Part shown: positions 1 to 8,311 of the stretch, in pieces
Position numbering within the stretch: position 1 is the stretch's first letter
How the letters are laid out: the number at the start of each line of letters is the position of its first letter
Assembly (NCBI GenBank): GCA_018242605.1
Contig: JAFEBP010000004.1
Coordinates: forward strand, 1 to 64,000
Source of the DNA: Planctomycetota bacterium
GTDB lineage: Bacteria > Planctomycetota > Phycisphaerae > Phycisphaerales > UBA1924
Length of the DNA: 64,000 nucleotides
Reading direction: 5' to 3'
Translations under genes and position numbers: made by a program
The notes under the pieces: generated by a model
Databases searched by the model: none
Told to the model about the DNA's origin: nothing
What the model saw: the letters and a program-made list of their open reading frames with translations, nothing else

Positions 1-1
1 C

Positions 2-1336
2 GAGGTGGCGATCGTGCGGCCGGGCCCGATCCAGGGCGACATGGTGCACCCGTACCTGCGCCGCCGCGCCGGGCAGGAGCCGGTGGCATTCCCCGACGAA
101 AAAGTCCGCGCGGTGCTGGAGCGGACGCTGGGGGTGCCGCTCTTCCAGGAGCAGTGCATGGCGCTCGCCGTCGCGTGCGCGGGGTTCACGCCCGGGGAGG
201 CCGACAGCCTGCGGCGCGCGATGGCCGCGTGGAAGCGCAAGGGCGACGTGATCCTCCGCTTCGGGCAGAAGATCATCGAGGGGATGACGGCGCGGGGCTA
301 CGACCCGGGGTTCGCCGAGCGGGTCTTCTCGCAGATCAAGGGGTTCAGCGAGTACGGCTTCCCAGAATCGCACGCCGCGAGCTTCGCGCTCATCGTCTAC
401 GCCTCGGCGTACCTGAAGCTGTACTACCCGGCCGCGTTCGCCGCGGCGCTCATCAACAGCCAGCCGATGGGGTTCTACGCCCCCGCGCAGATCGTCCGCG
501 ACGCGCGGGAGCACGGGGTTGAAGTCCGCCCCGCGGACGTCAACTCCAGCGCCTGGGATTGCACGCTCGAGCCGGCTTCTCCCGATGATCCTTGCCTGCA
601 CGCGCTGCGCCTGGGGCTGCGATTGGTCAGGGGCCTGCGCCGCGAGGACGCCGACGCCATCACCGCCGCCGTCGAACGCCACGGGCCGTTCCGCGGCATC
701 AGCGAGCTCTGGCGTGCGTCTGGCGTGCGGGCCTCGGCCCTGCGCCGCCTGGCGGGCGCGGACGCGTTCACGTCCATGGGCCGCGGCCGGCAACGCTCGC
801 TGTGGGAGCTGCGGGCCATCAGCGATGAACCGCTGCCGCTCTTCGAGCACCTTGATTCGCCAGTCGCGCACGCCGCGGCGTCGATCGCGGCGGAACTGCC
901 CGCGGTCTCCCCCGCCGTGCGAGTCGCGCACGATTACAACGCCACCGGGCTGTCCCTCAAGGCACATCCGGTTTCGTTCCTTCGCGCGGACCTGGGCCGC
1001 GAGGGCGTCGTTGCCTGCGCGGACATCCGGGACCCGCTGCGCTACCCCACGGGCACGCGGGTCGCCGCGGCGGGGATCGTGCTGGTCCGCCAACGCCCGG
1101 GGACCGCGCACGGCATCGTTTTCATCACGCTCGAGGACGAGACGGGCATCGCCAACCTGATCGTGCGGCCGAAGGTCTACCAGCGTTACCGGCGCGCCGT
1201 TCGGAACGCCTCGACGCTGATCGTGCACGGCCACGTCGAACGGCAGGGGGACGTGATCCACATCCTGGCCCGCCGGCTCGTGGACTTTGACGAGGCCCTG
1301 GGGGAGCTCAGGAGCCGCTCGCGCGACTTCCACTAA
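2..1336 (+). CDS. dnaE2: Error-prone DNA polymerase III alpha subunit DnaE2 (C-terminal part)
   Basis: The reading frame is already open at the left edge, so only the last ~444 residues are present and the N-terminal PHP domain and catalytic core lie outside. The visible part opens with the polymerase motif IVRPGPIQGDMVHPYLRRR, followed by PLFQEQCMALAVACAGFTPG and the finger/thumb segment SEYGFPESHAASFALIVYASAYLKLYYP. It ends with an OB-fold of about 80 residues (GIVLVRQRPGT to HILARRLVDF). The PIQG-MVHPYLRRR wording is typical of DnaE2/ImuC, the translesion polymerase that usually works with ImuA and ImuB in SOS mutagenesis, rather than of replicative DnaE1. imuA and imuB would be expected to the left and cannot be seen. 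It converges on the next gene with a 4-base gap. Confidence 0.93.
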   Translation, partial: EVAIVRPGPIQGDMVHPYLRRRAGQEPVAFPDEKVRAVLERTLGVPLFQEQCMALAVACAGFTPGEADSLRRAMAAWKRKGDVILRFGQKIIEGMTARGYDPGFAERVFSQIKGFSEYGFPESHAASFALIVYASAYLKLYYPAAFAAALINSQPMGFYAPAQIVRDAREHGVEVRPADVNSSAWDCTLEPASPDDPCLHALRLGLRLVRGLRREDADAITAAVERHGPFRGISELWRASGVRASALRRLAGADAFTSMGRGRQRSLWELRAISDEPLPLFEHLDSPVAHAAASIAAELPAVSPAVRVAHDYNATGLSLKAHPVSFLRADLGREGVVACADIRDPLRYPTGTRVAAAGIVLVRQRPGTAHGIVFITLEDETGIANLIVRPKVYQRYRRAVRNASTLIVHGHVERQGDVIHILARRLVDFDEALGELRSRSRDFH

Positions 1337-1340
1337 GAAC

Positions 1341-2405
1341 TCAGGTGATCCAGCGGCCGCCGTCGACGCGGATGATCTCGCCGGTGGTGTACTTGGCGTC
1401 CAGCGCAAGCCAGCGCACCGCTTCCGCCGCGTCCTCCGGGGTGCCCTGCCGTTCGAGCGGCACGCGCCGGAGGTACTTGACCTGCGAGGCTTCGTCGGAC
1501 TCGTGGCCGGTCTCGGGCCAGGCCACCACGCCGGGGGCCACGCCGTTCACCCGCACGTGCGGGGCCAGGTCGCGTGCCAGGGAGTGGACCATCTCGGCGA
1601 GGGCGGCCTTGCTCATGGCGTACGCGGAGAAATCGCGGCGGGGCCGGCCCATCGCGTGGATGTCGACCATCGCCACCACGCTGCCGCCGCCGCTGAGCGT
1701 GGACTCGCGGAGCATGGGGATGAGGCGGGAGGTCAGGAGCAGCGGGGCGAGGGCGTTGATGCGGAACTGCTGCTCGGCCTCCTCGGGGGCGAAGTCGTGC
1801 AACGGCGTGGGCGTGTAGACGCTGGCGTTATGAACGAGAATGTCCAGCCGCGGGATACCTTCGATGAGGAACGCGGCGAAGAGGTCCACGGCGTTGAGGT
1901 CGAGCAGGTCGACGCGGTGGGCGAAGCACTCGGCGCCTAACTTCCGCAGATCGCCCAAGAGTTGCCTGGCGTCATCCTCGCTGCTGTTGTACGTGAAGAC
2001 GACGTCGCAGCCGGACTTGGCGAGCGCGAGGGCGATCGCGCGGCCGACGCGGCGGGCGCCGCCGGTCACGAGGGCGATGGGGCGTTTGCCCGAGAGTGTG
2101 CCGGCGGCGGCGACCAGGGCGGCGGCGGCGGAGCCGTCGTCGGGGGCGGCGTCGCCGAGTTGCTGGGCGCTGGGCGTGGCGGCGCGGCGGCCGGCCTCTT
2201 CCCACGCGCTGGGGCGGCGGCTGGTGGGCAGGGCCCGGGGCGGGGCGGGGCGTTGACGCTTGCGCCACCTGGCCAGTGTTCCGGCGAGCAGCCCCACCAC
2301 CACGAGCAGGCCGATCACCACGATCGTAAGGAGCAGGATCGTCGCCTCGCTCACGAGCGCCTGGCGGGTAGGGCCGGCCTGGAACAGCAGGAAAAGGAAG
2401 TTCAC
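1341..2405 (-). CDS. SDR-family oxidoreductase with N-terminal membrane anchor
   Basis: The C-terminal ~240 residues form a classical short-chain dehydrogenase/reductase: cofactor motif ALVTGGARRVGRAIA, the DILVHNAS strand and active site YAMSKAAL. The glycine motif TGGARRVG recalls pteridine reductases (FolM/PTR1), so a pteridine or quinonoid substrate is possible but not shown. The first ~115 residues are unusual for an SDR: a hydrophobic helix (about residues 18-45, ILLLTIVVIGLLVVVGLLAG), a basic stop-transfer RWRKRQR, then a Pro/Ala-rich linker. No ATG or GTG lies between the linker and the SDR domain, so the fusion appears real. The start is GTG and its ribosome binding site is poor, so a different start within the linker region cannot be excluded. 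Confidence 0.8.
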   Translation of the reverse strand: MNFLFLLFQAGPTRQALVSEATILLLTIVVIGLLVVVGLLAGTLARWRKRQRPAPPRALPTSRRPSAWEEAGRRAATPSAQQLGDAAPDDGSAAAALVAAAGTLSGKRPIALVTGGARRVGRAIALALAKSGCDVVFTYNSSEDDARQLLGDLRKLGAECFAHRVDLLDLNAVDLFAAFLIEGIPRLDILVHNASVYTPTPLHDFAPEEAEQQFRINALAPLLLTSRLIPMLRESTLSGGGSVVAMVDIHAMGRPRRDFSAYAMSKAALAEMVHSLARDLAPHVRVNGVAPGVVAWPETGHESDEASQVKYLRRVPLERQGTPEDAAEAVRWLALDAKYTTGEIIRVDGGRWIT

Positions 2406-2458
2406 AAGGGAGTGTACCGCGTGCCGCCGCGATCAACGCGGGGGCTCGCTGTGCGTTC

Positions 2459-2866
2459 TCAGCTCTTCTTGTCCCAGGCCTTGTCGTGCAGGTTGGGGAA
2501 CTTGATTGCGGCGGTGCCGGGGTCCACGCCCTCGATGCGGACGAACCCCTTGTCGTCGAGCGTGCCGGAGGCGATGGAGCCGTCGGCCAGTTCGCACTCG
2601 TAGTACTCGCCGGGGATGGGCTTGCCGGTGTCCTTGTCGACCAACAGGATCTCGATCCAGTCCTTCTCCTTTTCCTCGCCGGGCTTGGTCTCCTCGGGCT
2701 TGAAGGCCTTGACGGGCTTCTTGCCGTACTTGCCCTTCTCCTCCTTGCGCTGCTCGAGCTTGAGCTTGGAGACTTCCACGGGGTCGGCGTCGTCGGCGTC
2801 CTGGGCCTCGGCCGCTTCGGCCGGGGCCACGAGTCCGCCCGGGGTTCCTGATTTGCAACTGGCCAT
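2459..2866 (-). CDS. VgrG-associated small protein with beta-sandwich domain
   Basis: This 135-residue protein has an acidic and Lys-rich N-terminal half. Its C-terminal ~75 residues (WIEILLVDKDTGKPIPGEYY... GTLDDKGFVRIEGVDPG...FPNLHDKAW) resemble a domain often found next to VgrG or PAAR genes and in type VI effector proteins, where it reads like a small carboxypeptidase-regulatory-like beta sandwich. It starts 23 bases after the vgrG stop on the same strand, so it is probably co-transcribed. I infer an adaptor or cargo-linker role on the spike. It has no toxin domain and no cysteine or histidine cluster suggesting catalysis. The apparent MASC start is not a lipobox because there is no hydrophobic signal segment. 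Confidence 0.72.
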   Translation of the reverse strand: MASCKSGTPGGLVAPAEAAEAQDADDADPVEVSKLKLEQRKEEKGKYGKKPVKAFKPEETKPGEEKEKDWIEILLVDKDTGKPIPGEYYECELADGSIASGTLDDKGFVRIEGVDPGTAAIKFPNLHDKAWDKKS

Positions 2867-2889
2867 TGTTCAGCCCTTTCGTTGAAGCG

Positions 2890-5088
2890 TCAGTTGATCT
2901 TGACCATGGCGCCCTGGACGGACGCGATGCCGTCGGCCTTGAGATCGGCGGTGGCGCCCTTGACCTCGGCGCCGGCGGTGCCCTGCAGGGAGGCCTTGGC
3001 GGTCGCCTTCATGTTCAGGTTCGCGGTGGCTTCCAGGGCCACGTCCTTGAGCGCGGCGATCGACACGCCGGCGGTGTCGGACTTGAGGGTGATGTCCTTC
3101 ATCGCCTTGAGGTCGATGCCCTTGTCGGTCGCGGTCAGGTCCATGGCCTTGGTCTTGATGGTGATGCTGTCCTTCTCGATGGCGATGAACGAGTCGTCGG
3201 TCACCTTGAGGGTGATGTTCTCGGTGGCCTCGATCACGATGTTCTTGGCCTTGAGGTAGTGGTTCTCGGTGACGACGGTGGATTGGTTCTTCTCGAAGAC
3301 CTCGATCACGTCGTCGGTCACCTTGAGCGACTTGCTCTTGGTGATCTCCACGGCCTCCTTGCCGGTGACCTTGACGTTGCGGTCGTTCTTGATGAGTTCC
3401 TTGTGGTCGTTGTCGACGATCTCGGAGCGGTCGTGCTTGATGTGCTCCAGCTGGTCGTTGACGACCACGAGGTGGCGGTCGTTGCCGATCCACTCGTAGC
3501 AGTCGGCCTTGACGCGCACGTCCATCTGCTTCTCGGCGTGGATGAAGACCTGCTCCTCGCCCTTCTTGTCCTCGAAGCGGATCTCGTTGAAGCCCTCGCC
3601 GCCCTTGTACACGCTGCTCTTCATCGTCGAGATCGACTTCATGTCGGGCAGCTTGTAAGGCACGGGGCACTGGGGGGAGTTGTTGTACACGCGGCCGGTG
3701 ATGATGGGCCGGTCGGGGTCGCCCTCCAGGAACTCGACGATGACCTCCTGGCCCACGCGGGGGATGAACATCGTTCCGAACTTCGCGCCGGCCCAGGACT
3801 GGGAGACGCGGATCCAGCAGCTGGTGGCGTCGGGCTTCTTGTCCTCGCCGCCGGGGAGGCGGTCCCACTGGAAAACCACCTTGACGCGTCCGAACTCGTC
3901 GGTGAAGATCTCCTCGCCGTCGGGGCCGGCCACCACGGCGGTCTGCGCGCCGCTGATAATCGGGCGGGGGGTGGTGCGGGGCGTTCTGAAGGGCACGGCC
4001 GAGGGGATGGAGTCGAACTCGACCTTATACATCACCGGCGATTTGCCCGCGCCGCTCTGGTTGCCCGCGCCGAACTCGTCGGTCTCGGCGGTGTACTGCG
4101 CCCAGGTGACGATGTACTCGTAGTCCTTGCCGTCGGTGTGGTAGCCCTTGAGCTTGAACCGCGAGCCGGTGGTCAGGCCGCGCACGTCGCCCTCGGCGCA
4201 GCAGATCTCGTGCTGGGCGTCGAGCTCCTCGATGCGGACGGCGGCGTAGCGGTCGCCGTGGGCCTTGGTCTCGTACGCGCCGGGGAAGTCGAAGACCTCG
4301 AACGCAACCTGCTCGTGTTTCTGCTGGGCGGTCTTCTTGCTGGAGTCCAGCATCTTCGTGGGGGCCTTGAAGTCAAAGTCTCGCAGGGCGAAGACCCCGG
4401 GCTGGATGCTCTGTTCGCGGCTCCACTTCCACACGTGCTCGGCGGCGCCGGGCTTGTGCTCCTGCTGGTGGTACTCGACCGTCTCGTACCCCGGCGCGGC
4501 GACGTGGGCGGCGGGCTTGTCGGCGATCACCATCGTGTGCTTGCCGTTCTCGTGCTTCCAGAAGTAGAAGATGCCCTCTTCTTCCATGAGGCGGGAGATG
4601 AAGTTGAACGCGGTCTCGCGGTACTGCACGACGAACTCGCGTTCCTCGTAGTCGGCGGGCTTGACCTGCATGTCCACGTCGGAGAAGTTGTGGATCTCAA
4701 AGATCTTCTTGATGACGTCGGGGATCTTCATCTTCTGGAAGATCCGGCAGTCCGCGGTGCGGGTGAGGAACCAGAGCCAGGGGACCATCGTCGCCTTGTA
4801 GGTGTTGATGCGGCCCTTGGAGGCGAGCCCTTCCTGGGAGAAGCGGGCGATGTACCCGTTGATGTACCGCGTCTTGCCGTCGGACTGCTGGACCCGGATG
4901 GTCACGTTCTTGCCGATGATGTCCTCGAACTTGATGTCGTGCGTGGTGCTCCGCAGGTCCAGTTCGCAGGTGAAGGGACGCCCCAGCTCGTCGCGCATCT
5001 TGAAGCCGCGGAGCAGGAGCACGTCCTCGCCCAGGTCGGTGTCGATCGCGATGAGTCGGTTGGCTTGTGTGTATCCGGCTGCTGACAT
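2890..5088 (-). CDS. vgrG: Type VI secretion spike protein VgrG (TssI)
   Basis: The 732-residue length and layout match VgrG. An N-terminal gp27-like part contains FVVQYRETAFNFISRLMEEE and GIFYFWKHENG. A gp5 OB-fold follows around residues 395-470 (EEIFTDEFGRVKVVFQWDR, CWIRVSQSWAG, FIPRVGQEVIVEFLEGDPD, GRVYN). The rest is a long beta-prism of repeating VTxK/EA/DITLK strands. VgrG trimers tip the Hcp tube and carry effectors into target cells. There is no C-terminal effector extension, so cargo is probably carried through the small downstream protein. No hcp, sheath or baseplate genes lie next to it, but ClpV sits 38 kb away in this window. The long apparent frame on the opposite strand is a shadow. 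Confidence 0.95.
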   Translation of the reverse strand: MSAAGYTQANRLIAIDTDLGEDVLLLRGFKMRDELGRPFTCELDLRSTTHDIKFEDIIGKNVTIRVQQSDGKTRYINGYIARFSQEGLASKGRINTYKATMVPWLWFLTRTADCRIFQKMKIPDVIKKIFEIHNFSDVDMQVKPADYEEREFVVQYRETAFNFISRLMEEEGIFYFWKHENGKHTMVIADKPAAHVAAPGYETVEYHQQEHKPGAAEHVWKWSREQSIQPGVFALRDFDFKAPTKMLDSSKKTAQQKHEQVAFEVFDFPGAYETKAHGDRYAAVRIEELDAQHEICCAEGDVRGLTTGSRFKLKGYHTDGKDYEYIVTWAQYTAETDEFGAGNQSGAGKSPVMYKVEFDSIPSAVPFRTPRTTPRPIISGAQTAVVAGPDGEEIFTDEFGRVKVVFQWDRLPGGEDKKPDATSCWIRVSQSWAGAKFGTMFIPRVGQEVIVEFLEGDPDRPIITGRVYNNSPQCPVPYKLPDMKSISTMKSSVYKGGEGFNEIRFEDKKGEEQVFIHAEKQMDVRVKADCYEWIGNDRHLVVVNDQLEHIKHDRSEIVDNDHKELIKNDRNVKVTGKEAVEITKSKSLKVTDDVIEVFEKNQSTVVTENHYLKAKNIVIEATENITLKVTDDSFIAIEKDSITIKTKAMDLTATDKGIDLKAMKDITLKSDTAGVSIAALKDVALEATANLNMKATAKASLQGTAGAEVKGATADLKADGIASVQGAMVKIN

Positions 5089-5255
5089 GCGGTGTGTCCT
5101 GGATCTGGCCCGTGTCGGTCCATCGGTCGGCTTGCCCGGATTATCGCATCACGGACGGGTTCGATGCGGGATTGGGCGGCGTGAGCGGAGGCGGGGGCGT
5201 GAAAGTACGGCTGGGAAGACAGTCAAAGGTAACCACAGGCGGATGGGCGGGTGCG

Positions 5256-5308
5256 ATGAACTTTTGGTGGCGTGCGCGCCGCGCGCGTGGCGATGGTTAT
5301 TAGGACCT
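5256..5308 (+). repeat. Dispersed repeat, copy A
   Basis: The copy opens with the invariant 15-mer ATGAACTTTTGGTGG, passes through a GC palindrome (GCGCGCCGCGCGC) and ends in GGTTATTAGGACCT. It lies in the same orientation as copy B, whose core starts 135 bases further on, and opposite to the eight-copy array near 36.3-37.1 kb, where the core reads CCACCAAAAGTTCAT on the + strand. Confidence 0.85.
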
Positions 5309-5390
5309 GGGAGCGTAGGGTGACGGGCTGGCCGGAGAATCTGAGTGCCAAGGGCAGTCGCCGTAGGCGGCCGCCGAAGCGCGGGTGTCA

Positions 5391-5443
5391 ATGAACTTTT
5401 GGTGGTATGCGCGCGGCGCGCGGCAAGATAGTTATTCGGACCT
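5391..5443 (+). repeat. Dispersed repeat, copy B
   Basis: The second copy has the same length (53 bases) and order of blocks as copy A: ATGAACTTTTGGTGG, a GCGCGCGGCGCGCGG core, then AGTTATTCGGACCT. The 15-mer is identical, while the inner part differs by several substitutions that keep it self-complementary. Confidence 0.85.
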
Positions 5444-5728
5444 CTCGCCGAACGACGAATCGGCCTGCCGGGAAGGGGTTCGAGGCACGAGTGTTCGGTT
5501 GGCAAAGATCGTCGGCGGGGTGCCCACGCGTGGTACGCCGGAGACTTGTGCCCGGACACGGATTTGTTCGGAACCACCGCGATTGAGCGCACAGGAAGAG
5601 CCTCGCGCGGAATTGCGGGTTGGCCGCGCAACGCTCGGGGCCAGCACCCACGCCTCCGCACCGACACCAAGTTCCACGCCCGTGACTTGCCCGGGCATAA
5701 AGTCCACCTCTCTCAAACAGGAGTTCCC

Positions 5729-7825
5729 ATGTCTAACGCCGGTCGGTCGTTCGCGTGCTGGATTGTTCTTTCTGCGGGTCTGGCTGCGGGTCTGGTGATC
5801 TCGCCGGCGATGGCGTGGCCCGGCGGACCGGATGACGGCACGAAGACCGCGGCGACGGCGTCGATGGTGTACACCGGCAAGCAGCACAGCAAGGCCGCGA
5901 GCATCGAGGAGCTGGCCGAGGACATCGAGGCGTACCGCCAGCACATCACGACGCTGAGCAATCCGTTCATGGAAGGGCGGGCGCCCGGGACGCACGGCAA
6001 CCGGGTCGCGGCGGACTACATCGAGTTCAACGTGAAGAACCTGGGCCTGCTGCCGGCGTTCCCCACGGAGACCAAGGACGCGGCGGGCAACGTGACGGGC
6101 AAGACGGAGCGGAATTCGTACCGCCAGGTGTTCACCGCGCCGTTCTCGCCCCGGCCGGGGGACTCGATCAAGCTGACCGAGCAGAACCTGTCGTACGACG
6201 CGTCGGGTAAGAAGGTCGACCTGACGCCCGGCAAGGATTACAACGTCATCGGCTACTCGGGCAGCGGCGAAGTGAACGGGCCGGTGGTGTTCGTGGGGTA
6301 CGCGACGGAGAACGAGGACAAGCATTTCACGGCGCTTCCCGAGGGCACGAAGCTGGACGGGAAGATCGCGATGGTGTTCCGCTTTGAGCCCATGACCGCC
6401 GAGGGCAAAAGCAAGTGGACGGATGTCCGCTGGTCGCTGGCGGCGAACATGGACGGCAAGCTGGCCCGCCTGGAAAAGGCGGGGGCCGCGGCGGTGATCC
6501 TGGTGGGCCCCCCGGGCGCTGATGACGAGCGCAACGCCAAACTTGAAGACATGGGCCTGGGCGCGGGCGGCCGCGGCGCGCTCAAGGTGCCGGTGGTGAT
6601 GATGTCGATGGACGCGGCGGACGCGTTCGTCAAATCCGCCGACGCGCAGCACCGCTCGCTGATGGACCTGCGGAAACTGGCCGACGAGGCGCCGCAGGCG
6701 ATCGATCTGGCGGGCGCGCCGGTGAGCGTGAAGACCAAGCTGGAGCGGGTGCCGCTGCTCACGGACAACGTTGGGGCGGTTCTGCCGGGGCGCGGGACGC
6801 TGGCCGGGGAGTACATCGTGATCGGCAGCCACTACGACCACGTGGGGTACGGGTACATCGGCGCGCAGCCGGAGAACCGGGGCAAACTGCACCCGGGCGC
6901 GGACGACAACGCCAGCGGCAGCAGCGGCAACCTGCTGATCGCGAAGAAGATCGCCGAGGCGTACAAGACGCTCCCTGAGAACGCCAACGCCCGCTCGGTG
7001 CTGTTCCTGTGGTTCAGCGCGGAGGAGTCGGGGCTGGTGGGCTCGGCGTTCTACACCAAGAACCCGATCGTGCCGATCGAGAAGCACGCCCTGATGCTCA
7101 ACATGGACATGATCGGGCGGCTGCGGGACGGCAAGTTCGAGGTGGGCGGCATCGGCACCGCCGACGGTCTGGACACGTGGACGCAGCCGTACTGGGACGA
7201 GTTCGGCATGAAGGTGAAGGCGACCCGGCTGGGCGCGCCCAACTCCGACCACTTCTCGTTCCAGCTCAAGAAGGTGCCGAACCTGTTCTTCTTCACGGGC
7301 CTGCACAAGGAATACCACAAGCCCGCGGACGTGATCGGCACGATCAACGTGGAGGGCGGGGCGCGGGTCGTGGACCTGGTGTACCGCATCGCGATGGACG
7401 CGGCGCAGCGGCCCGAACCGTTCGTTTACAAGGACTCCTCGCGGGATGAGGACCCGGGCGAGAAGAAGGACGGGGAGAAGAAGGAAGGCGACAACAAGGA
7501 CCAGCAGCAGATCGGCTCGGTCTCGGGCAGCGGCGTGCGGTTCGGCATCGCCCCGGGCGATTACTCGGGCGAAGAGAAGGGCGTACTGATCGGCGAGGTC
7601 TTCGCCGACACCCCCGCGGCGAAGGGCGGTCTGAAAGAGGGCGACCTGATGACCAAGTGGGGCGACACCGTGCTCACGGGCGTCGAGGGATGGATGCCGC
7701 TGCTGCAGGCCGCCAAGCCCGGGGACGTGGTGAAGATCACGTACCAGCGCAAGGTGGACGGCAAGATGCAGGAGTTGACCACAGACGTCACGCTGGTGGC
7801 ACGCTCTCGCAAGCCGACGCAGTGA
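5729..7825 (+). CDS. Exported M28-family metallopeptidase with PA and PDZ domains
   Basis: I chose the ATG at 5729, which follows CAGGAG and starts a clear signal peptide (FACWIVLSAGLAAGLVISPAMA). The mature ~670-residue protein has a PA-like insert (GAAAVILVGPPGAD) and then the M28 di-zinc core. Its ligands can be read in order: GSHYDHVGYG, GADDNASGSSG, WFSAEESGLVGSAF, MLNMDMIG and, near the end of the core, LHKEYHKPAD. A charged Lys/Glu/Asp linker leads to a C-terminal PDZ domain (GVLIGEVFADTPAAKGGLKEGDLM). This layout is common for periplasmic or surface aminopeptidases of planctomycetes. The substrate is unknown. A second M28 peptidase of different architecture lies at 49.3 kb. Confidence 0.9.
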   Translation: MSNAGRSFACWIVLSAGLAAGLVISPAMAWPGGPDDGTKTAATASMVYTGKQHSKAASIEELAEDIEAYRQHITTLSNPFMEGRAPGTHGNRVAADYIEFNVKNLGLLPAFPTETKDAAGNVTGKTERNSYRQVFTAPFSPRPGDSIKLTEQNLSYDASGKKVDLTPGKDYNVIGYSGSGEVNGPVVFVGYATENEDKHFTALPEGTKLDGKIAMVFRFEPMTAEGKSKWTDVRWSLAANMDGKLARLEKAGAAAVILVGPPGADDERNAKLEDMGLGAGGRGALKVPVVMMSMDAADAFVKSADAQHRSLMDLRKLADEAPQAIDLAGAPVSVKTKLERVPLLTDNVGAVLPGRGTLAGEYIVIGSHYDHVGYGYIGAQPENRGKLHPGADDNASGSSGNLLIAKKIAEAYKTLPENANARSVLFLWFSAEESGLVGSAFYTKNPIVPIEKHALMLNMDMIGRLRDGKFEVGGIGTADGLDTWTQPYWDEFGMKVKATRLGAPNSDHFSFQLKKVPNLFFFTGLHKEYHKPADVIGTINVEGGARVVDLVYRIAMDAAQRPEPFVYKDSSRDEDPGEKKDGEKKEGDNKDQQQIGSVSGSGVRFGIAPGDYSGEEKGVLIGEVFADTPAAKGGLKEGDLMTKWGDTVLTGVEGWMPLLQAAKPGDVVKITYQRKVDGKMQELTTDVTLVARSRKPTQ

Positions 7826-8311
7826 TGCGGAGTGAAGGCGTCGGGCAATCATCATCAGGTGGAGATCGTTCACGCCGCGCTTCCGCGGAGTGAATGAGCA
7901 TTGTCGTCACGAGCCCAAACCCTGATCGGTGTGCGGGTCTTGCGCCGCCGTAGTGCGAGCACGGCCGCCGCGGAGCGGCGGCACACCCAAGAAACGCGAT
8001 CGTGTTTGCGGCTGCGCCTGCTTTTGCGAGCGGATCGAACATGCGATCATCTGGCGAACACGGCGCGTACCCGGTGCGAACCTGCGTCGCTACGTGGGCT
8101 GCATTTTGGAACAGGTCCAGCGTGAGCGATCCGCCAAGTTCGCGGGGCATTTGCGTGGATGAGAAAGTTGGGGGAACTTCATCCTATCCGCGAGAAACCG
8201 CTTGATTTCAGGGCCGGTCGGACGTGTAATGATGAACAACGCCACGGCGGCATTCCGCCGCGCACTCGCGCGTCGCCGTCTTGGTGTCATTCCTTCACGG
8301 AGGATTGAGAG
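7826..8311. other. Gene-free intergenic region
   Basis: This 486-base stretch lies between two same-strand genes. The short frames in it lack ribosome binding sites and family features. Its right end holds a promoter candidate and the ribosome binding site of the next gene. Nothing else was seen. Confidence 0.5.
8202..8230 (+). promoter_or_regulatory. Sigma-70-like promoter candidate
   Basis: TTGATT (8202-8207) and TGTAAT (8225-8230) are separated by 17 bases, about 80 bases before the nidogen-like gene, whose ATG follows a CGGAGGA ribosome binding site. The call rests on the match to consensus alone. Confidence 0.45.

Larger units (their letters stand above)
5089..5728. other. Gene-free spacer with two dispersed repeats
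   Basis: This 640-base gap separates the divergent vgrG and M28 peptidase genes. It contains two 53-base copies of a dispersed repeat (listed separately). The open frames crossing it are Arg/Pro-rich and run through the repeats, so I read them as non-coding. No tRNA or terminator hairpin was found. Confidence 0.6.

Noticed and set aside
2866..5085. 739-residue open frame opposite vgrG
   Set aside because: It is Val/Gly/Asp-rich translation of the vgrG antisense strand with no domain. High GC keeps stops rare.
5149..5670. 173-residue frame in the spacer near 5.4 kb
   Set aside because: Arg/Pro/Ser-rich and running through both repeat copies, with no conserved feature.
5432..7873. 813-residue open frame opposite the first M28 peptidase
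   Set aside because: Arg/His/Val-rich shadow; the peptidase on the + strand has full catalytic motifs.
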